From assembly GCF_002563795.1 (NCBI RefSeq), contig NZ_PDJL01000006.1:124001-188000 (forward strand): DNA of 64,000 nucleotides, read 5' to 3'. The stretch comes from Vibrio sp. ES.051. GTDB lineage: Bacteria > Pseudomonadota > Gammaproteobacteria > Enterobacterales > Vibrionaceae. A program made the translations under genes and the position numbers. Positions 19,671 through 29,841 of the stretch are shown here, in pieces. Each line of letters starts with the position of its first letter. The stretch's first letter is position 1. The notes under the pieces were generated by a model, which saw nothing but the letters and a program-made list of their open reading frames with translations, was not told the origin of the DNA and did no database searches.

Positions 19671-21956
19671 TTATTCACTTTCGTTCGATTCTTCAGTTCT
19701 GGCAGATTTTTCCAGCTCAACTTCAATACGAGTCACTCGCTGCAAACCTCTTGGAAGCAAACTGCCTCGGCGACCACGTTCACCACGGAAGTTATCTAGG
19801 TCGGCTGATTTGAGACCCAACTTACGTTTTCCAGCATACAGTGTCAGTGAAGCCCCTTTCGGCAGTGACATCAAGTGAGATAAGACTTCTTCACGCTCTT
19901 TCGCTTTCGCTGCAGGAATGTTGATGATTTTGTTCCCCTTCCCTTTCGCCAATTGTGGCAGGTCTTTAATCGGGAATAACAACATACGTCCTTGATTAGT
20001 GATCGCTAAAATCTCATCTGAGTCTAGATTATCAACACCTTTGGGCGTCATAACCTCAGAGTTAGCAGGTAAGGTCACCAATGCTTTACCACTGCGGTTT
20101 TTAGACAGTAAATCTGCACCTTTACATACAAAACCATAACCCGCATCGGAACCCACCAGCCATAACTGATCTTCTTCACTCATGATCACTTGGCGAATAC
20201 TGCTGCCTGCCGTGATGTTTAAGCGCCCCGTGATCGGCTCACCTTGGCTACGAGCCGATGGTAATGAATGCGACTCAAGTGAGTAACTTCTGCCGTCACT
20301 ACCGAGGAAGACCGCAGGCTGATTACTCTTACCTCGAGCATGTGCGAGATACTTATCACCTGACTTGTAGTTCAACCCTTCAGCGTCGACCTCATGTCCT
20401 TTCGCGTGACGAATCCAACCTTTCTCTGATAGCACGACGGTGATTGGCTCACTTGGAACTAGATCACGTTCGGTCAATGCTTTCGCTTCTTCACGCTCAA
20501 CAAGCGGAGAACGACGGTCATCGCCGTATTTCTCAGCATCCGCTTTGATCTCTTTTTTCAGTAGCGTGTTCAAGCGACGCTCAGAACCGAGTAGCTGCTC
20601 TAGCTTCTCACGCTCTTTTTCAAGTTCTTCTTGTTCGCCACGGATTTTCATCTCTTCTAGCTTCGCTAGATGGCGCAGCTTGGTATCTAAGATCGCATCA
20701 GCTTGGATATCCGTGACACCAAAACGCGTCATTAGAACCGCTTTAGGGTCGTCTTCCGTACGGATGATCTCAATCACTTCATCGAGGTTTAGGTATGCGA
20801 CCAACAAACCTTCTAAGATGTGTAAACGAGCCATGACCTTATCTAGTCGGTACTGCAAGCGACGACGAACGGTCACACGACGGAACTCAATCCACTCAGA
20901 TAAAATTTGAACCAAACCTTTCACTTGCGGCCGGTTATCCAAACCAATCATATTGAGGTTTACGCGGTAACTACGCTCCAGATCGGTTGAAGCGAACAAA
21001 TGATTCATCAACTGATCGCAATCAACACGGTTTGAGCGAGGCACGATCACGATGCGAGTTGGGTTCTCATGATCCGATTCATCCCGAAGATCCTCGACCA
21101 TCGGCAGTTTCTTCGCTCGCATCTGATTAGCAATCTGCTCAAGCAGTTTCGAGCCCGAAACCTGATGTGGAATCGCAGTGATCACCACTTCCGAGCCTTC
21201 TTTGTGCCACAATGCACGCATTTTAATGCTGCCACGACCACTGCGGTAAATCTTCTCTATATCCGCTTGAGGAGAAATGATCTCCGCTTCTGTCGGGTAA
21301 TCCGGACCTTGTACATGCTGCATTACGTCAGGCAAATCTGCCTTTGGGTTGTCGATCAGATGGATGGTTGCATCAGCAATTTCACGGACATTGTGCGGTG
21401 GAATGTCGGTTGCCATACCAACCGCAATACCTGTTACACCATTAAGCAGAATGTGAGGTAAACGCGCTGGCAACATTTGCGGCTCTTTCATCGTGCCGTC
21501 AAAGTTTGGTTGCCATTCCACCGTGCCCTGACCAAGTTCACCCAGCAGTACTTCGGCAAACTTAGACAATTTCGCTTCAGTATAACGCATCGCTGCGAAT
21601 GACTTCGGATCATCCGGCGCTCCCCAGTTACCTTGACCGTCAACTAACGGGTAGCGGTAAGAGAAAGGCTGAGCCATGAGTACCATTGCTTCGTAACAGG
21701 CCGAGTCACCATGCGGATGGTATTTACCCAGTACGTCACCAACAGTACGCGCTGATTTTTTGTATTTTGCTGATGCCGAAAGACCAAGCTCTGACATCGC
21801 GTAGATAATACGTCGTTGAACTGGTTTTAAACCATCGCCGATGTATGGCAATGCACGGTCCATAATGACGTACATTGAGTAGTTTAGATAAGCGTCTTCT
21901 GTGAACTTGCGCATTGGCAACTGTTCGACGCCATCGTAGGTAATTTCTGTAGACAT
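19671..21956 (-). CDS. parC: DNA topoisomerase IV subunit A
   Basis: ParC is the DNA breaking and rejoining subunit of topoisomerase IV, which decatenates daughter chromosomes. The 761-residue protein has the GyrA-type winged-helix and tower domains and a C-terminal beta-pinwheel with degenerate repeats. The active tyrosine is in [10 protein letters not shown] (about Y125). The quinolone-determining region reads [11 protein letters not shown], with serine 85 and glutamate 89, the susceptible wild-type state. It starts three bases after parE ends. Confidence 0.97.
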   Translation of the reverse strand: MSTEITYDGVEQLPMRKFTEDAYLNYSMYVIMDRALPYIGDGLKPVQRRIIYAMSELGLSASAKYKKSARTVGDVLGKYHPHGDSACYEAMVLMAQPFSYRYPLVDGQGNWGAPDDPKSFAAMRYTEAKLSKFAEVLLGELGQGTVEWQPNFDGTMKEPQMLPARLPHILLNGVTGIAVGMATDIPPHNVREIADATIHLIDNPKADLPDVMQHVQGPDYPTEAEIISPQADIEKIYRSGRGSIKMRALWHKEGSEVVITAIPHQVSGSKLLEQIANQMRAKKLPMVEDLRDESDHENPTRIVIVPRSNRVDCDQLMNHLFASTDLERSYRVNLNMIGLDNRPQVKGLVQILSEWIEFRRVTVRRRLQYRLDKVMARLHILEGLLVAYLNLDEVIEIIRTEDDPKAVLMTRFGVTDIQADAILDTKLRHLAKLEEMKIRGEQEELEKEREKLEQLLGSERRLNTLLKKEIKADAEKYGDDRRSPLVEREEAKALTERDLVPSEPITVVLSEKGWIRHAKGHEVDAEGLNYKSGDKYLAHARGKSNQPAVFLGSDGRSYSLESHSLPSARSQGEPITGRLNITAGSSIRQVIMSEEDQLWLVGSDAGYGFVCKGADLLSKNRSGKALVTLPANSEVMTPKGVDNLDSDEILAITNQGRMLLFPIKDLPQLAKGKGNKIINIPAAKAKEREEVLSHLMSLPKGASLTLYAGKRKLGLKSADLDNFRGERGRRGSLLPRGLQRVTRIEVELEKSARTEESNESE

Positions 21957-21959
21957 CCG

Positions 21960-23840
21960 TTAAACCTCTGCCAAGTCACCGTTATTTTGTAGCCAAGAAC
22001 GACGATCGTCTGCACGCTTTTTACCCAGCAGCATGTCCATCATTTCCATGGTTGCCGCAGAATCGTCGATGGTTAATTGCACCAAACGGCGCGTATTCGG
22101 ATCCATGGTCGTCTCACGTAATTGAAGCGGGTTCATCTCACCCAGACCTTTGAATCGCTGTACGTTGATTTTGGCTTTTTTCTTCGATAGACGTTCTAAA
22201 ATGCCATCTTTTTCATCATCGTCGAGCGCGTAGAACACTTCTTTCCCGCAATCGATCCGGTAAAGAGGCGGCATCGCCACGTAAATATGCCCCGCGTCGA
22301 CTAAAGAGCCGAAGTGGCGAGTGAACAGAGCACACAGTAATGTCGCGATATGAAGACCATCAGAATCCGCATCGGCAAGGATACATATTTTACCGTAACG
22401 AAGACTCTCTAGGTTGTCGCTGTCAGGATCGATTCCTAAAGCCACCGAGATATCGTGCACTTCTTGGGAAGCCAAAACTTGGTCTGCTGACACTTCCCAC
22501 GTATTCAAGATTTTACCACGCAGCGGCATCACCGCCTGGAACTCACGATCACGAGCTTGTTTTGCAGAGCCACCCGCCGAGTCCCCCTCCACGAAAAAGA
22601 TTTCTGTGCGGTTTAAATCTTGGGCAGAACAATCTGTCAATTTACCGGGCAGCGCGGGTCCAGATGCGACTTTTTTACGCACAACTTTTTTTGCCGCTCG
22701 CATGCGACGATGCGCATTCGCAATGCAAACCTCTGCTAATTGTTCTGCTAGCTGAGGCTTTTCGTTCAACCAAAGACTAAACGCATCTTTTACTACACCA
22801 GAGACAAATGCCGCTGTTTGACGAGAAGACAGACGTTCTTTGGTTTGCCCTGCAAACTGCGGATCTTGGATTTTGACGGATAAGACGTAAGAGCAGCGAT
22901 CAAATACATCATCACCGGTTAACTTCACACCACGAGGAAGTAAATTACGGAACTCACAGAACTCTCGCATTGCCTCAAGTAAACCTTGGCGTAAACCATT
23001 GACGTGTGTACCACCTTGAGGCGTAGGAATCAGGTTGACGTAGCTCTCGGTGATCATTTCACCGCCTTCAGGCTGCCAGATGACCGCCCAGTTTGCCGCT
23101 TCTGTCTCTGCGAGAAACTCACCAGTAAATGGCTGTTCAGGAATAACGGGGTAACCTTTTACACCTTCGACTAGATAATCTTTTAGACCATCTTCGTAGT
23201 ACCACTTGTAGTCATTACCATTAACTTTATCGGTTAAGGTGATTTCAAGACCTGGGCACAATAAGGCTTTGGCACGTAAATTGTTTACCAAACGCGTAAC
23301 AGAGAAATTAGCCGAGTCAAAGTATTTCGCTTCTGGCCAGAAGTGCACACTCGTACCACGGTTACGACGACCACATGTACCTGTTACGGTGAGATCTGAT
23401 ACTTTTTCACCGTGTTCAAAAGCAATTTCATACACTTGACCATCACGACGAACCGTGACCTCAACGCGTTTTGACAGCGCGTTTACCACCGAGATTCCTA
23501 CCCCGTGGAGACCACCAGAAAATTGGTAATTTTTGTTGGAGAATTTACCACCTGCGTGCAGCTTACATAAGATCAGCTCCACACCTGATACTTTCTCTTC
23601 TGGATGGATATCAACAGGCATGCCTCGGCCATCATCGCTCACTTCCAATGATTGGTCAGCATGTAAGATGACTTGTACTTTTGAGGCATGTCCGGCTAGC
23701 GCTTCATCGACACTGTTATCGATAATTTCTTGGCCCAAATGGTTTGGCCGCGCTGTATCCGTATACATCCCTGGTCGGCGACGTACTGGCTCTAAGCCAT
23801 TCAGTACTTCAATGGCACCTGCATTATATTGTTCAGTCAT
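21960..23840 (-). CDS. parE: DNA topoisomerase IV subunit B
   Basis: ParE is the ATPase subunit of topoisomerase IV. The 626-residue protein has the GHKL ATP site (DNSVDEALAG, DDGRGMPVDIH, GGLHGVGISVVNALS) and a Toprim domain with EGDSAGGSAKQARDRE and DADSDGLHI. It lies immediately upstream of parC, and the two are almost certainly co-transcribed. The 250 bases upstream hold a structured region that may end the yqiA transcript. Confidence 0.97.
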   Translation of the reverse strand: MTEQYNAGAIEVLNGLEPVRRRPGMYTDTARPNHLGQEIIDNSVDEALAGHASKVQVILHADQSLEVSDDGRGMPVDIHPEEKVSGVELILCKLHAGGKFSNKNYQFSGGLHGVGISVVNALSKRVEVTVRRDGQVYEIAFEHGEKVSDLTVTGTCGRRNRGTSVHFWPEAKYFDSANFSVTRLVNNLRAKALLCPGLEITLTDKVNGNDYKWYYEDGLKDYLVEGVKGYPVIPEQPFTGEFLAETEAANWAVIWQPEGGEMITESYVNLIPTPQGGTHVNGLRQGLLEAMREFCEFRNLLPRGVKLTGDDVFDRCSYVLSVKIQDPQFAGQTKERLSSRQTAAFVSGVVKDAFSLWLNEKPQLAEQLAEVCIANAHRRMRAAKKVVRKKVASGPALPGKLTDCSAQDLNRTEIFFVEGDSAGGSAKQARDREFQAVMPLRGKILNTWEVSADQVLASQEVHDISVALGIDPDSDNLESLRYGKICILADADSDGLHIATLLCALFTRHFGSLVDAGHIYVAMPPLYRIDCGKEVFYALDDDEKDGILERLSKKKAKINVQRFKGLGEMNPLQLRETTMDPNTRRLVQLTIDDSAATMEMMDMLLGKKRADDRRSWLQNNGDLAEV

Positions 23841-23910
23841 AATACGGAATTGTTCTCAAAGTTTATTTGTTGCCTTAGCATCACCAGTGGGTGAACCCAT
23901 ACTCAGGAAA

Positions 23911-23977
23911 CGAAAAAGCCACCCTGTTTGTATCACTAAGTGTTTGTAAACATGATACGTAACAAAGTAGCCAGGGT
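23911..23977 (-). terminator. Possible terminator downstream of yqiA
   Basis: On the minus strand a long imperfect stem (ACCCTG...GTATCA with TGATAC...CAGGGT) is followed by GGCTTTTTCG. It lies between yqiA and parE and could end the nudF-yqiB-cpdA-yqiA transcript. Mismatches in the stem make this tentative. Confidence 0.4.
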
Positions 23978-24091
23978 CATCGACCCTTAAGATCTTTTGG
24001 CAAAACATAGTCGGAAAGCATACCGCTTATGTCAAGAAACGCTTGGATATATCAATAAAAACTATGAGCCTTTTCCAATCGTACGTTCGAA

Positions 24092-24676
24092 TTACAGTTC
24101 TAGGAATGCAATAATCTCTGCAGGATAACGCTCAAAACCTACAAAACTGTGATCACCGCCTTGCTCTACTGTTTGCTTAGCGCCTGAAAACTTATCTACC
24201 GCTTGGCGATAATCTAAAACCTCATCTCCGGTTTGCTGCAAAAGCCAAAAAGAATGCGGCGATGCGATGCTTTGTACATCAAGAGCTTTTAACTCGTCAA
24301 TATGACAAGCTTCAAGTGTATAGGTTTCATGCGTGTAAGGGTTAGTTTGTTCCCCCAAATAGTCTATTAAAAGCTCATAAGGTGCTACCGCTGGATTCAC
24401 TACAACCGCTTTAAAACCAAACTTGGTATTCAACCACGTAGACATAAAGCCGCCTAATGAACTCCCTACTAAACCTATTTTGTAATCTGATTTATATTGC
24501 TCGACAATATCCAATAACCGTTGAGCGGCTTGCCCTGGAAAACACGGAATTTGTGGCGCAATCAATTTGATATCAGTACGTTGCTTTGCACAGTACTCTC
24601 TCATTAGATTTGCTTTCATAGAGCGCGGTGAACTGTTAAAACCGTGGATATACAGCAGTAGTGAAGGTTTACTCAT
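24092..24676 (-). CDS. yqiA: Esterase YqiA (alpha/beta hydrolase)
   Basis: YqiA is a small alpha/beta-hydrolase with esterase activity on short acyl esters. The frame extends nine codons upstream, but MSKPSLLLYIHGFNSSP at 24676 matches the family start (194 residues). The oxyanion-hole motif HGFNSSP and nucleophile elbow GSSLGG are plain, and the catalytic histidine is likely in GGDHSF near the C-terminus. It follows cpdA in the conserved nudF-yqiB-cpdA-yqiA-parE order. Confidence 0.93.
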   Translation of the reverse strand: MSKPSLLLYIHGFNSSPRSMKANLMREYCAKQRTDIKLIAPQIPCFPGQAAQRLLDIVEQYKSDYKIGLVGSSLGGFMSTWLNTKFGFKAVVVNPAVAPYELLIDYLGEQTNPYTHETYTLEACHIDELKALDVQSIASPHSFWLLQQTGDEVLDYRQAVDKFSGAKQTVEQGGDHSFVGFERYPAEIIAFLEL

Positions 24677-24718
24677 AAAAAGTCTCACATACAAAGTAAG
24701 CACAGGGCTCGGGCAGGA

Positions 24719-25525
24719 TTAATATCCGTTAGAAGAGAAATCTGGCTGGAACTGACCTTTAGGGAGGCGGTTCACTTGGGTCGTAATATCACCATTATCA
24801 TGTAACTGTAACTCACGCCAGCCAGGCGACGTCGTATCGAGCGCAAAATCATCCGAATTAGGTTTAAATTGCACACACGTAGAAGGTGTCGCCATGACTC
24901 GTATGCCATTATGAAGAACGTTCATGTCTTGATGAACATGACCACAGAGAATGCCTTTTACGTTATCAAAACGGTTAACAACCTGCCAAAAAGCGTCTGC
25001 GTCTTTTAACGTATGCTGATCAAGCCATGCGCTTCCCACCAATAAGGGATGGTGATGCAGTAAAACAAGAGCATGCCGTTCTGGATACTCGACGAGCTTT
25101 TCTTCAAGCAGGACTAACTGTTGATCACTTAAGCGGCCGTGCGGTACGCCAACCACTTGAGAATCTAAAAGGATCAACTGCCAGTGCTTGCCAAGCAATG
25201 CGTGCTCTACCGCTTGAATTTGTGGTGAAGGTAGTACGCTGCCCATATTCGGCTTGTAGTCATGATTTCCCGGTAGCCAAAAACAGTCTTTTTCAAGCGG
25301 TTCAATGCCTTCGGCAAATCGCTGGTAAGATTCTGAGCTATGGTCTTGGGAAATGTCGCCTGTCGCCAAGATGTAATCAAACGCTACGTTGCGACGTAAA
25401 ACCTCACCGACGACCGCCTTAAAACTATCGACTGTTTTTACGCTCAACAAACTTCCCTCATCGGCAGCGAAAAGATGCGTATCCGTGATTTGTAAAAGTT
25501 TGATGCTGTCACTAAATGCTTGCAA
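24719..25525 (-). CDS. cpdA: 3',5'-cyclic-AMP phosphodiesterase CpdA
   Basis: CpdA hydrolyses cAMP to AMP and so tempers CRP signalling. The 268-residue protein has the class III metallophosphoesterase motifs ITDTHLF, ATGDISQD, LPGNHD and CGHVHQD in order. It lies in the conserved group between yqiB and yqiA, which supports the cAMP-specific assignment within this broad fold. Confidence 0.95.
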   Translation of the reverse strand: MQAFSDSIKLLQITDTHLFAADEGSLLSVKTVDSFKAVVGEVLRRNVAFDYILATGDISQDHSSESYQRFAEGIEPLEKDCFWLPGNHDYKPNMGSVLPSPQIQAVEHALLGKHWQLILLDSQVVGVPHGRLSDQQLVLLEEKLVEYPERHALVLLHHHPLLVGSAWLDQHTLKDADAFWQVVNRFDNVKGILCGHVHQDMNVLHNGIRVMATPSTCVQFKPNSDDFALDTTSPGWRELQLHDNGDITTQVNRLPKGQFQPDFSSNGY

Positions 25526-25592
25526 AATGAAAACCTGATTCGTCCACTATATATCGTTGTTTGTTATTTTCCTTTGTGACATGACGTGACGA

Positions 25593-26036
25593 TCAATTGA
25601 AGGCAAGCGGTGTTCTACTGATACCACTTCGTAAACAAAACGTCAGCCATTCACCAAGGAATGTGTTTAATTGATGCTTTTCATCTTTCTGCATCAATTG
25701 GTCGTTGGGATAATCATATTTAGCTTTTATGCGAGAGAACTCTCCGCTTGAGCATACTTCAGCGACTCTCGCATCATGATAAAGCCTGACAGACATCGTC
25801 GGTAAAGGAAACACTGGCGTTTCATCACTCTGACATATCTCAACAACTGTGGTGTATTTTGTGATTTCATTAACGGTCAGTTGATAAACCATGCTCGCCG
25901 CTTGATAGCAACGTACATCCCCAACCTCGGCGGATATTGGCAACAGAGCATTTAACTTAGCGTAATTGGTCTCATAGGTTCTCATCAGACCAGCCAAATC
26001 AACATGATATTTTTTATTGTCAACTGCTTGAGCCAT
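25593..26036 (-). CDS. yqiB: DUF1249 protein YqiB
   Basis: This is a 147-residue member of DUF1249, of unknown function. The start MAQAVDNKKYHVDLAGLMR at 26036 is used rather than a start 23 codons upstream, because the first ATG base is shared with the stop codon of nudF (TAATG), a standard coupling arrangement. The sequence has no signal peptide or membrane segment and no recognisable catalytic motif. It is kept next to nudF and cpdA across Gammaproteobacteria. Confidence 0.92.
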   Translation of the reverse strand: MAQAVDNKKYHVDLAGLMRTYETNYAKLNALLPISAEVGDVRCYQAASMVYQLTVNEITKYTTVVEICQSDETPVFPLPTMSVRLYHDARVAEVCSSGEFSRIKAKYDYPNDQLMQKDEKHQLNTFLGEWLTFCLRSGISRTPLAFN

Positions 26037-26686
26037 TATTTGCTCTCCACCGTTTGGGCCTGCCCCCATTGTGACTTCAACTTTTGATGGTGTAATTGCA
26101 ACCATTGCAATGCAATGATCGATGCACCATTTTCAAATTTTCCGTCCCTCACCCATTGATACGCTTGCTCACGACTTAGCACATGAACTCGAATGTCTTC
26201 ATGTTCATAGTCTAAACCATGAATACCATGCGCTTTAGATGCGTCCACTTCGCCAACAAATACATCTAGCTTTTCAGAACATCCTCCCGAAGACGGATAG
26301 TATGACGTTACCGTGGCAACACGCCCGATTTGGATTCCAGCTTCTTCTTCAGCTTCTCGACGAACCACTTCTTCAGCAGACTCATCACGATCGATCATGC
26401 CTGCCACGATCTCTAATTGCCATGGGTGTTGATGCTCTAATGCGCCAACTCGAATCTGCTCAATGATAACAACTTGATCTGTCTCTGGATCATAAGGAAG
26501 CATTGCAGCGGCGTGACCACGTTCGAACATTTCACGCTCGACAATCTCACTCCAACCGCCAGCGAATAACCTATGCTTAAAACGGTATTTCACCATTTTA
26601 AAGAAGCCTTCAAATAACGTTTCTTTCGAGATGACTTTTATATCTCGAGAAGTAAAATCCTTTTGTTGCTTGTCACACTGTTGCAT
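26036..26686 (-). CDS. nudF: ADP-ribose pyrophosphatase NudF
   Basis: NudF cleaves ADP-ribose to AMP and ribose-5-phosphate. The 216-residue protein closely parallels the E. coli enzyme, including FERGHAAAMLPYDP and a complete Nudix box starting GMIDRDESAEEVVRREAEEEAG. It is the first gene of the nudF-yqiB-cpdA-yqiA group and is divergent from tolC, a conserved arrangement. Confidence 0.96.
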   Translation of the reverse strand: MQQCDKQQKDFTSRDIKVISKETLFEGFFKMVKYRFKHRLFAGGWSEIVEREMFERGHAAAMLPYDPETDQVVIIEQIRVGALEHQHPWQLEIVAGMIDRDESAEEVVRREAEEEAGIQIGRVATVTSYYPSSGGCSEKLDVFVGEVDASKAHGIHGLDYEHEDIRVHVLSREQAYQWVRDGKFENGASIIALQWLQLHHQKLKSQWGQAQTVESK

Positions 26687-26915
26687 TCAATACCTCTCTG
26701 AGTGAATCTTGTAGTTTACTCATTGTTATTCACTTGCTCAAAGGACTTGGCTCAACTTTTTGTACAATAGTTATAAATTATTTTAAGCCTTTACCCAAAA
26801 CTTATTGCACAACCGGACAGTTAAATGTAAAAAAGTGCAAACTTTAGAGTAAATATCGTGCAAACTGAGTTAAACTACTGACAATTAACCACTCTATTGA
26901 CCGCGGGAATAGAAA

Positions 26916-28241
26916 ATGAAAAAATTGCTTCCACTATTTATCAGTGCAACGCTAGGTAGCATGAGCACATCTGCTTTCGCAGACTCTCTAGCTGAAATCT
27001 ACGACTTAGCAAAACAAAATGATCCACAATTGCTCAGTGTAGCAGCACAGCGTGACCAAGCTTTCGAAGCAATCACCTCAAGCCGTAGCGCTCTATTGCC
27101 ACAAATAAACCTAACAGCAGGTTACAATCTCACTCGTGGCGATACTGAATACGACTCAAGCCAACCTGACATGTCAAACGATGCCAACGCTCTAACCGCT
27201 GGTGTTAGCTTTTCACAAGCACTGTACAACCGCACCTCTTGGATCTCGTTGGATACTGCAGAGAAGAGCGCTCGCCAAGCTGATGCGACTTACGCCGCCA
27301 TTCAACAAGGTTTGATCCTGCGTGTTTCACAAGCTTATTTTGAAGTTCTACGAGCTAAAGACAACTTGGTGTTTGTTCGCGCAGAAAAAGCAGCCGTTGG
27401 CCGACAACTCGAACAAACGAAGCAGCGTTTTGAAGTCGGTCTCTCTGCAATCACCGATGTACATGACGCACAAGCACAGTACGACCAAGTATTGGCCGAT
27501 GAAGTCTTAGCAGAAAATGATTTAACCAACAGCTACGAGTCACTACGCGAGATTACGGGCCAAGCACACAAAAACCTTAATATCTTGGATACGGCACGTT
27601 TTACAGCGAGTCCATCGACAACGCCTGCTGAGTCTTTGGTTGAAGAGGCCAAAACCAAGAACTTAACCTTACTCTCTTCACGCATTCTTCAAGATATTGC
27701 GCGTGACAACATCTCACTAGCCAGCTCTGGTCACCTACCAACGCTCTCTCTAGATGGTGGTTACAATTACGGTGATACTTCTAACAGCGATCGTGATAAC
27801 ACAATGGATAACTTCAATATTGGTGTTAACCTTGCAGTACCACTTTACACGGGTGGTAACGTAACATCGCAAACCAAACAGGCTGAATACGCATACGTTG
27901 CAGCAAGTGAAGATCTTGAAGCACAATACCGTAGCGTAGTGAAAGAAGTTCGCGCACAAAACAACAACATCAATGCTTCTATCGGTGCGCTACGCGCTTA
28001 CGAGCAGTCGGTCGTATCAGCTCGCTCTGCACTCGAAGCAACTGAAGCGGGTTTTGATGTCGGTACCCGTACGATTGTTGATGTACTGGATGCGACACGC
28101 CGCTTGTATGATGCAAATAAAAATCTATCGAACGCCCGTTACGACTATATTTTAAGTGTCCTTCAATTACGCCAAGCGGTTGGTACGCTTAGCGAACAAG
28201 ATATCTTGGATGTGGATGCAGGCTTGAAAGCAGCAAAATAA
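26916..28241 (+). CDS. tolC: Outer-membrane efflux channel TolC
   Basis: TolC is the trimeric outer-membrane tunnel shared by multidrug efflux pumps and type I secretion systems. The 441-residue precursor has a signal peptide cleaved near SAFA-DSLAEIY. It then has two internally similar halves, each with an outer-membrane efflux protein repeat of long helices and short beta strands. The C-terminal extension seen in E. coli is shorter here. A terminator follows the gene, and it is divergent from nudF. Confidence 0.96.
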   Translation: MKKLLPLFISATLGSMSTSAFADSLAEIYDLAKQNDPQLLSVAAQRDQAFEAITSSRSALLPQINLTAGYNLTRGDTEYDSSQPDMSNDANALTAGVSFSQALYNRTSWISLDTAEKSARQADATYAAIQQGLILRVSQAYFEVLRAKDNLVFVRAEKAAVGRQLEQTKQRFEVGLSAITDVHDAQAQYDQVLADEVLAENDLTNSYESLREITGQAHKNLNILDTARFTASPSTTPAESLVEEAKTKNLTLLSSRILQDIARDNISLASSGHLPTLSLDGGYNYGDTSNSDRDNTMDNFNIGVNLAVPLYTGGNVTSQTKQAEYAYVAASEDLEAQYRSVVKEVRAQNNNINASIGALRAYEQSVVSARSALEATEAGFDVGTRTIVDVLDATRRLYDANKNLSNARYDYILSVLQLRQAVGTLSEQDILDVDAGLKAAK

Positions 28242-28274
28242 GCGACTTCTGATTTACTCACAGACATATAAACT

Positions 28275-28308
28275 AAAACGCCAGTTGATCACTCAACTGG
28301 CGTTTTTT
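28275..28308 (+). terminator. Terminator of tolC
   Basis: AAAACGCCAGTTGA pairs with TCAACTGGCGTTTT around a TCAC loop, followed by further T residues. It may also act on the converging hldE transcript. Confidence 0.93.
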
Positions 28309-28343
28309 ATTCAAGAGATATGCCATCAAAGGGTTGGCTGAGC

Positions 28344-29774
28344 TTACCCCTTACCGCCTTTAATCGCGTTGATGATTTCGCTGGTTGAACAACCATCTTC
28401 AAAGTTTAAGACACGAACCTCACCACCAGCAGCGATGACTTCTTTCCCACCCGCGATCTCTTCTGGTTTGTAATCACCACCTTTAACCAGCAAGCTTGGC
28501 AGAACTTCAGAAATCAGACGCTGAGGCGTATCTTCACTGAATGGGACGACCCAATCCACTGCGCCAAGACCCGCTAATACCGCCATACGACGATCCGTAG
28601 GGTTGACAGGCCGACCTGGCCCTTTCAAACGCTTTACTGATTCATCCGTATTGACCGCGACGATCAAACGGTCACCTAATTCCGCAGCATGGTTAAGGTA
28701 AGAAACATGGCCCGCGTGAAGAATATCAAAACAACCGTTAGTCATTACGACCTTCTCACCTTTCGCACGGGCTTTCTTCACCGCGTCAATCAGTGCCTTC
28801 TCCGAAATCACACCATAATCCGTATCTTGGCTTCCGTGAACGGCTTCTGCCAATTCGATTTCAGATAATGTTGATGTGCCTAACTTACCCACAACCACGC
28901 CAGCCGCCGCGTTCGCCAAGGCACACGCTTCTTCGAATGATTTACCCGCTGCCACAGAGGCCGCTAACACGGAGATAACGGTATCGCCAGCGCCGGTGAC
29001 GTCATACACTTCTTTTGCTTGAGTCGGCAGGTGAAAGGGTTCTTGGCCGCGGCGGATCAGCGTCATACCATTTTCACTACGCGTCACCAACAATGCTTCA
29101 AAATCGAACGCTTCTACAAGCTCGAGAGCTTTTTCCGCCAGCTCTTGATCAGATTTCACTTTCCCGACAACATCTTCAAACTCTTTCATGTTTGGCGTTA
29201 ATAACGTTGCACCGCGGTAGCGTTCGAAGTCGGCACCTTTAGGATCGATAAACACCGGAATATTCGCCGCTCGGGCTTTCTGAATATAAGCTTGAACGTG
29301 CTCTAGTGAACCTTTCGCGTAATCCGACATGATCACCGCTTTTACGTTGGGCAATGCCACATCCATACGAGATAAAACAGGAGCGGAATTGGTATTTTCG
29401 AATTTGTCTTCGAAATCCAAACGAATCAATTGCTGACCACGGCTCATCACACGTAACTTTGTGATGGTTGGATAGTCTGGAAGCGCGACAAAATCACACT
29501 TCACATTCAGAGAGCTAAGTGTATCCGTCAGCACTTTAGCTGGTTCATCTTCACCCGTCAGACCAACAATGTGAGCATGACCACCCAGTGACGCGATGTT
29601 CATCGCAACGTTGGCAGCACCACCCGGACGCTCTTCATTATTTTCTACTTTTACAACAGGAACCGGCGCTTCAGGAGAAATACGTCCGGTTGGGCCATAC
29701 CAGTAACGATCTAGCATGACATCGCCGATGATGAGCACACCTGCGCTGCTGTAATCAGGTAGAATCGGTTTCAT
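28344..29774 (-). CDS. hldE: Bifunctional heptose-7-phosphate kinase / heptose-1-phosphate adenylyltransferase HldE
   Basis: HldE makes ADP-heptose for the lipopolysaccharide inner core. The protein has an N-terminal PfkB-type kinase (about 1-320; [14 protein letters not shown] is the catalytic motif) and a C-terminal cytidylyltransferase-like domain (about 340-476) with the nucleotide site [15 protein letters not shown]. The frame runs 40 codons further upstream, but [20 protein letters not shown] at 29774 is the family start (476 residues). It is 67 bases downstream of glnE, as in E. coli. Confidence 0.96.
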   Translation of the reverse strand: MKPILPDYSSAGVLIIGDVMLDRYWYGPTGRISPEAPVPVVKVENNEERPGGAANVAMNIASLGGHAHIVGLTGEDEPAKVLTDTLSSLNVKCDFVALPDYPTITKLRVMSRGQQLIRLDFEDKFENTNSAPVLSRMDVALPNVKAVIMSDYAKGSLEHVQAYIQKARAANIPVFIDPKGADFERYRGATLLTPNMKEFEDVVGKVKSDQELAEKALELVEAFDFEALLVTRSENGMTLIRRGQEPFHLPTQAKEVYDVTGAGDTVISVLAASVAAGKSFEEACALANAAAGVVVGKLGTSTLSEIELAEAVHGSQDTDYGVISEKALIDAVKKARAKGEKVVMTNGCFDILHAGHVSYLNHAAELGDRLIVAVNTDESVKRLKGPGRPVNPTDRRMAVLAGLGAVDWVVPFSEDTPQRLISEVLPSLLVKGGDYKPEEIAGGKEVIAAGGEVRVLNFEDGCSTSEIINAIKGGKG

Positions 29775-29841
29775 TATTGCTCTCCAAAAATTAAATCGAA
29801 GTGAGTTTATCACAGCCCTTATCTGGGCTAAATATATCGTC

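Noticed and set aside
21690..21720. Possible quinolone-resistance change in parC
   Set aside because: The determining region keeps serine 85 and glutamate 89, the susceptible form.
23841..24091. A possible gene in the 250-base gap between yqiA and parE
   Set aside because: No frame with a start and ribosome site is present; only an imperfect hairpin is visible.
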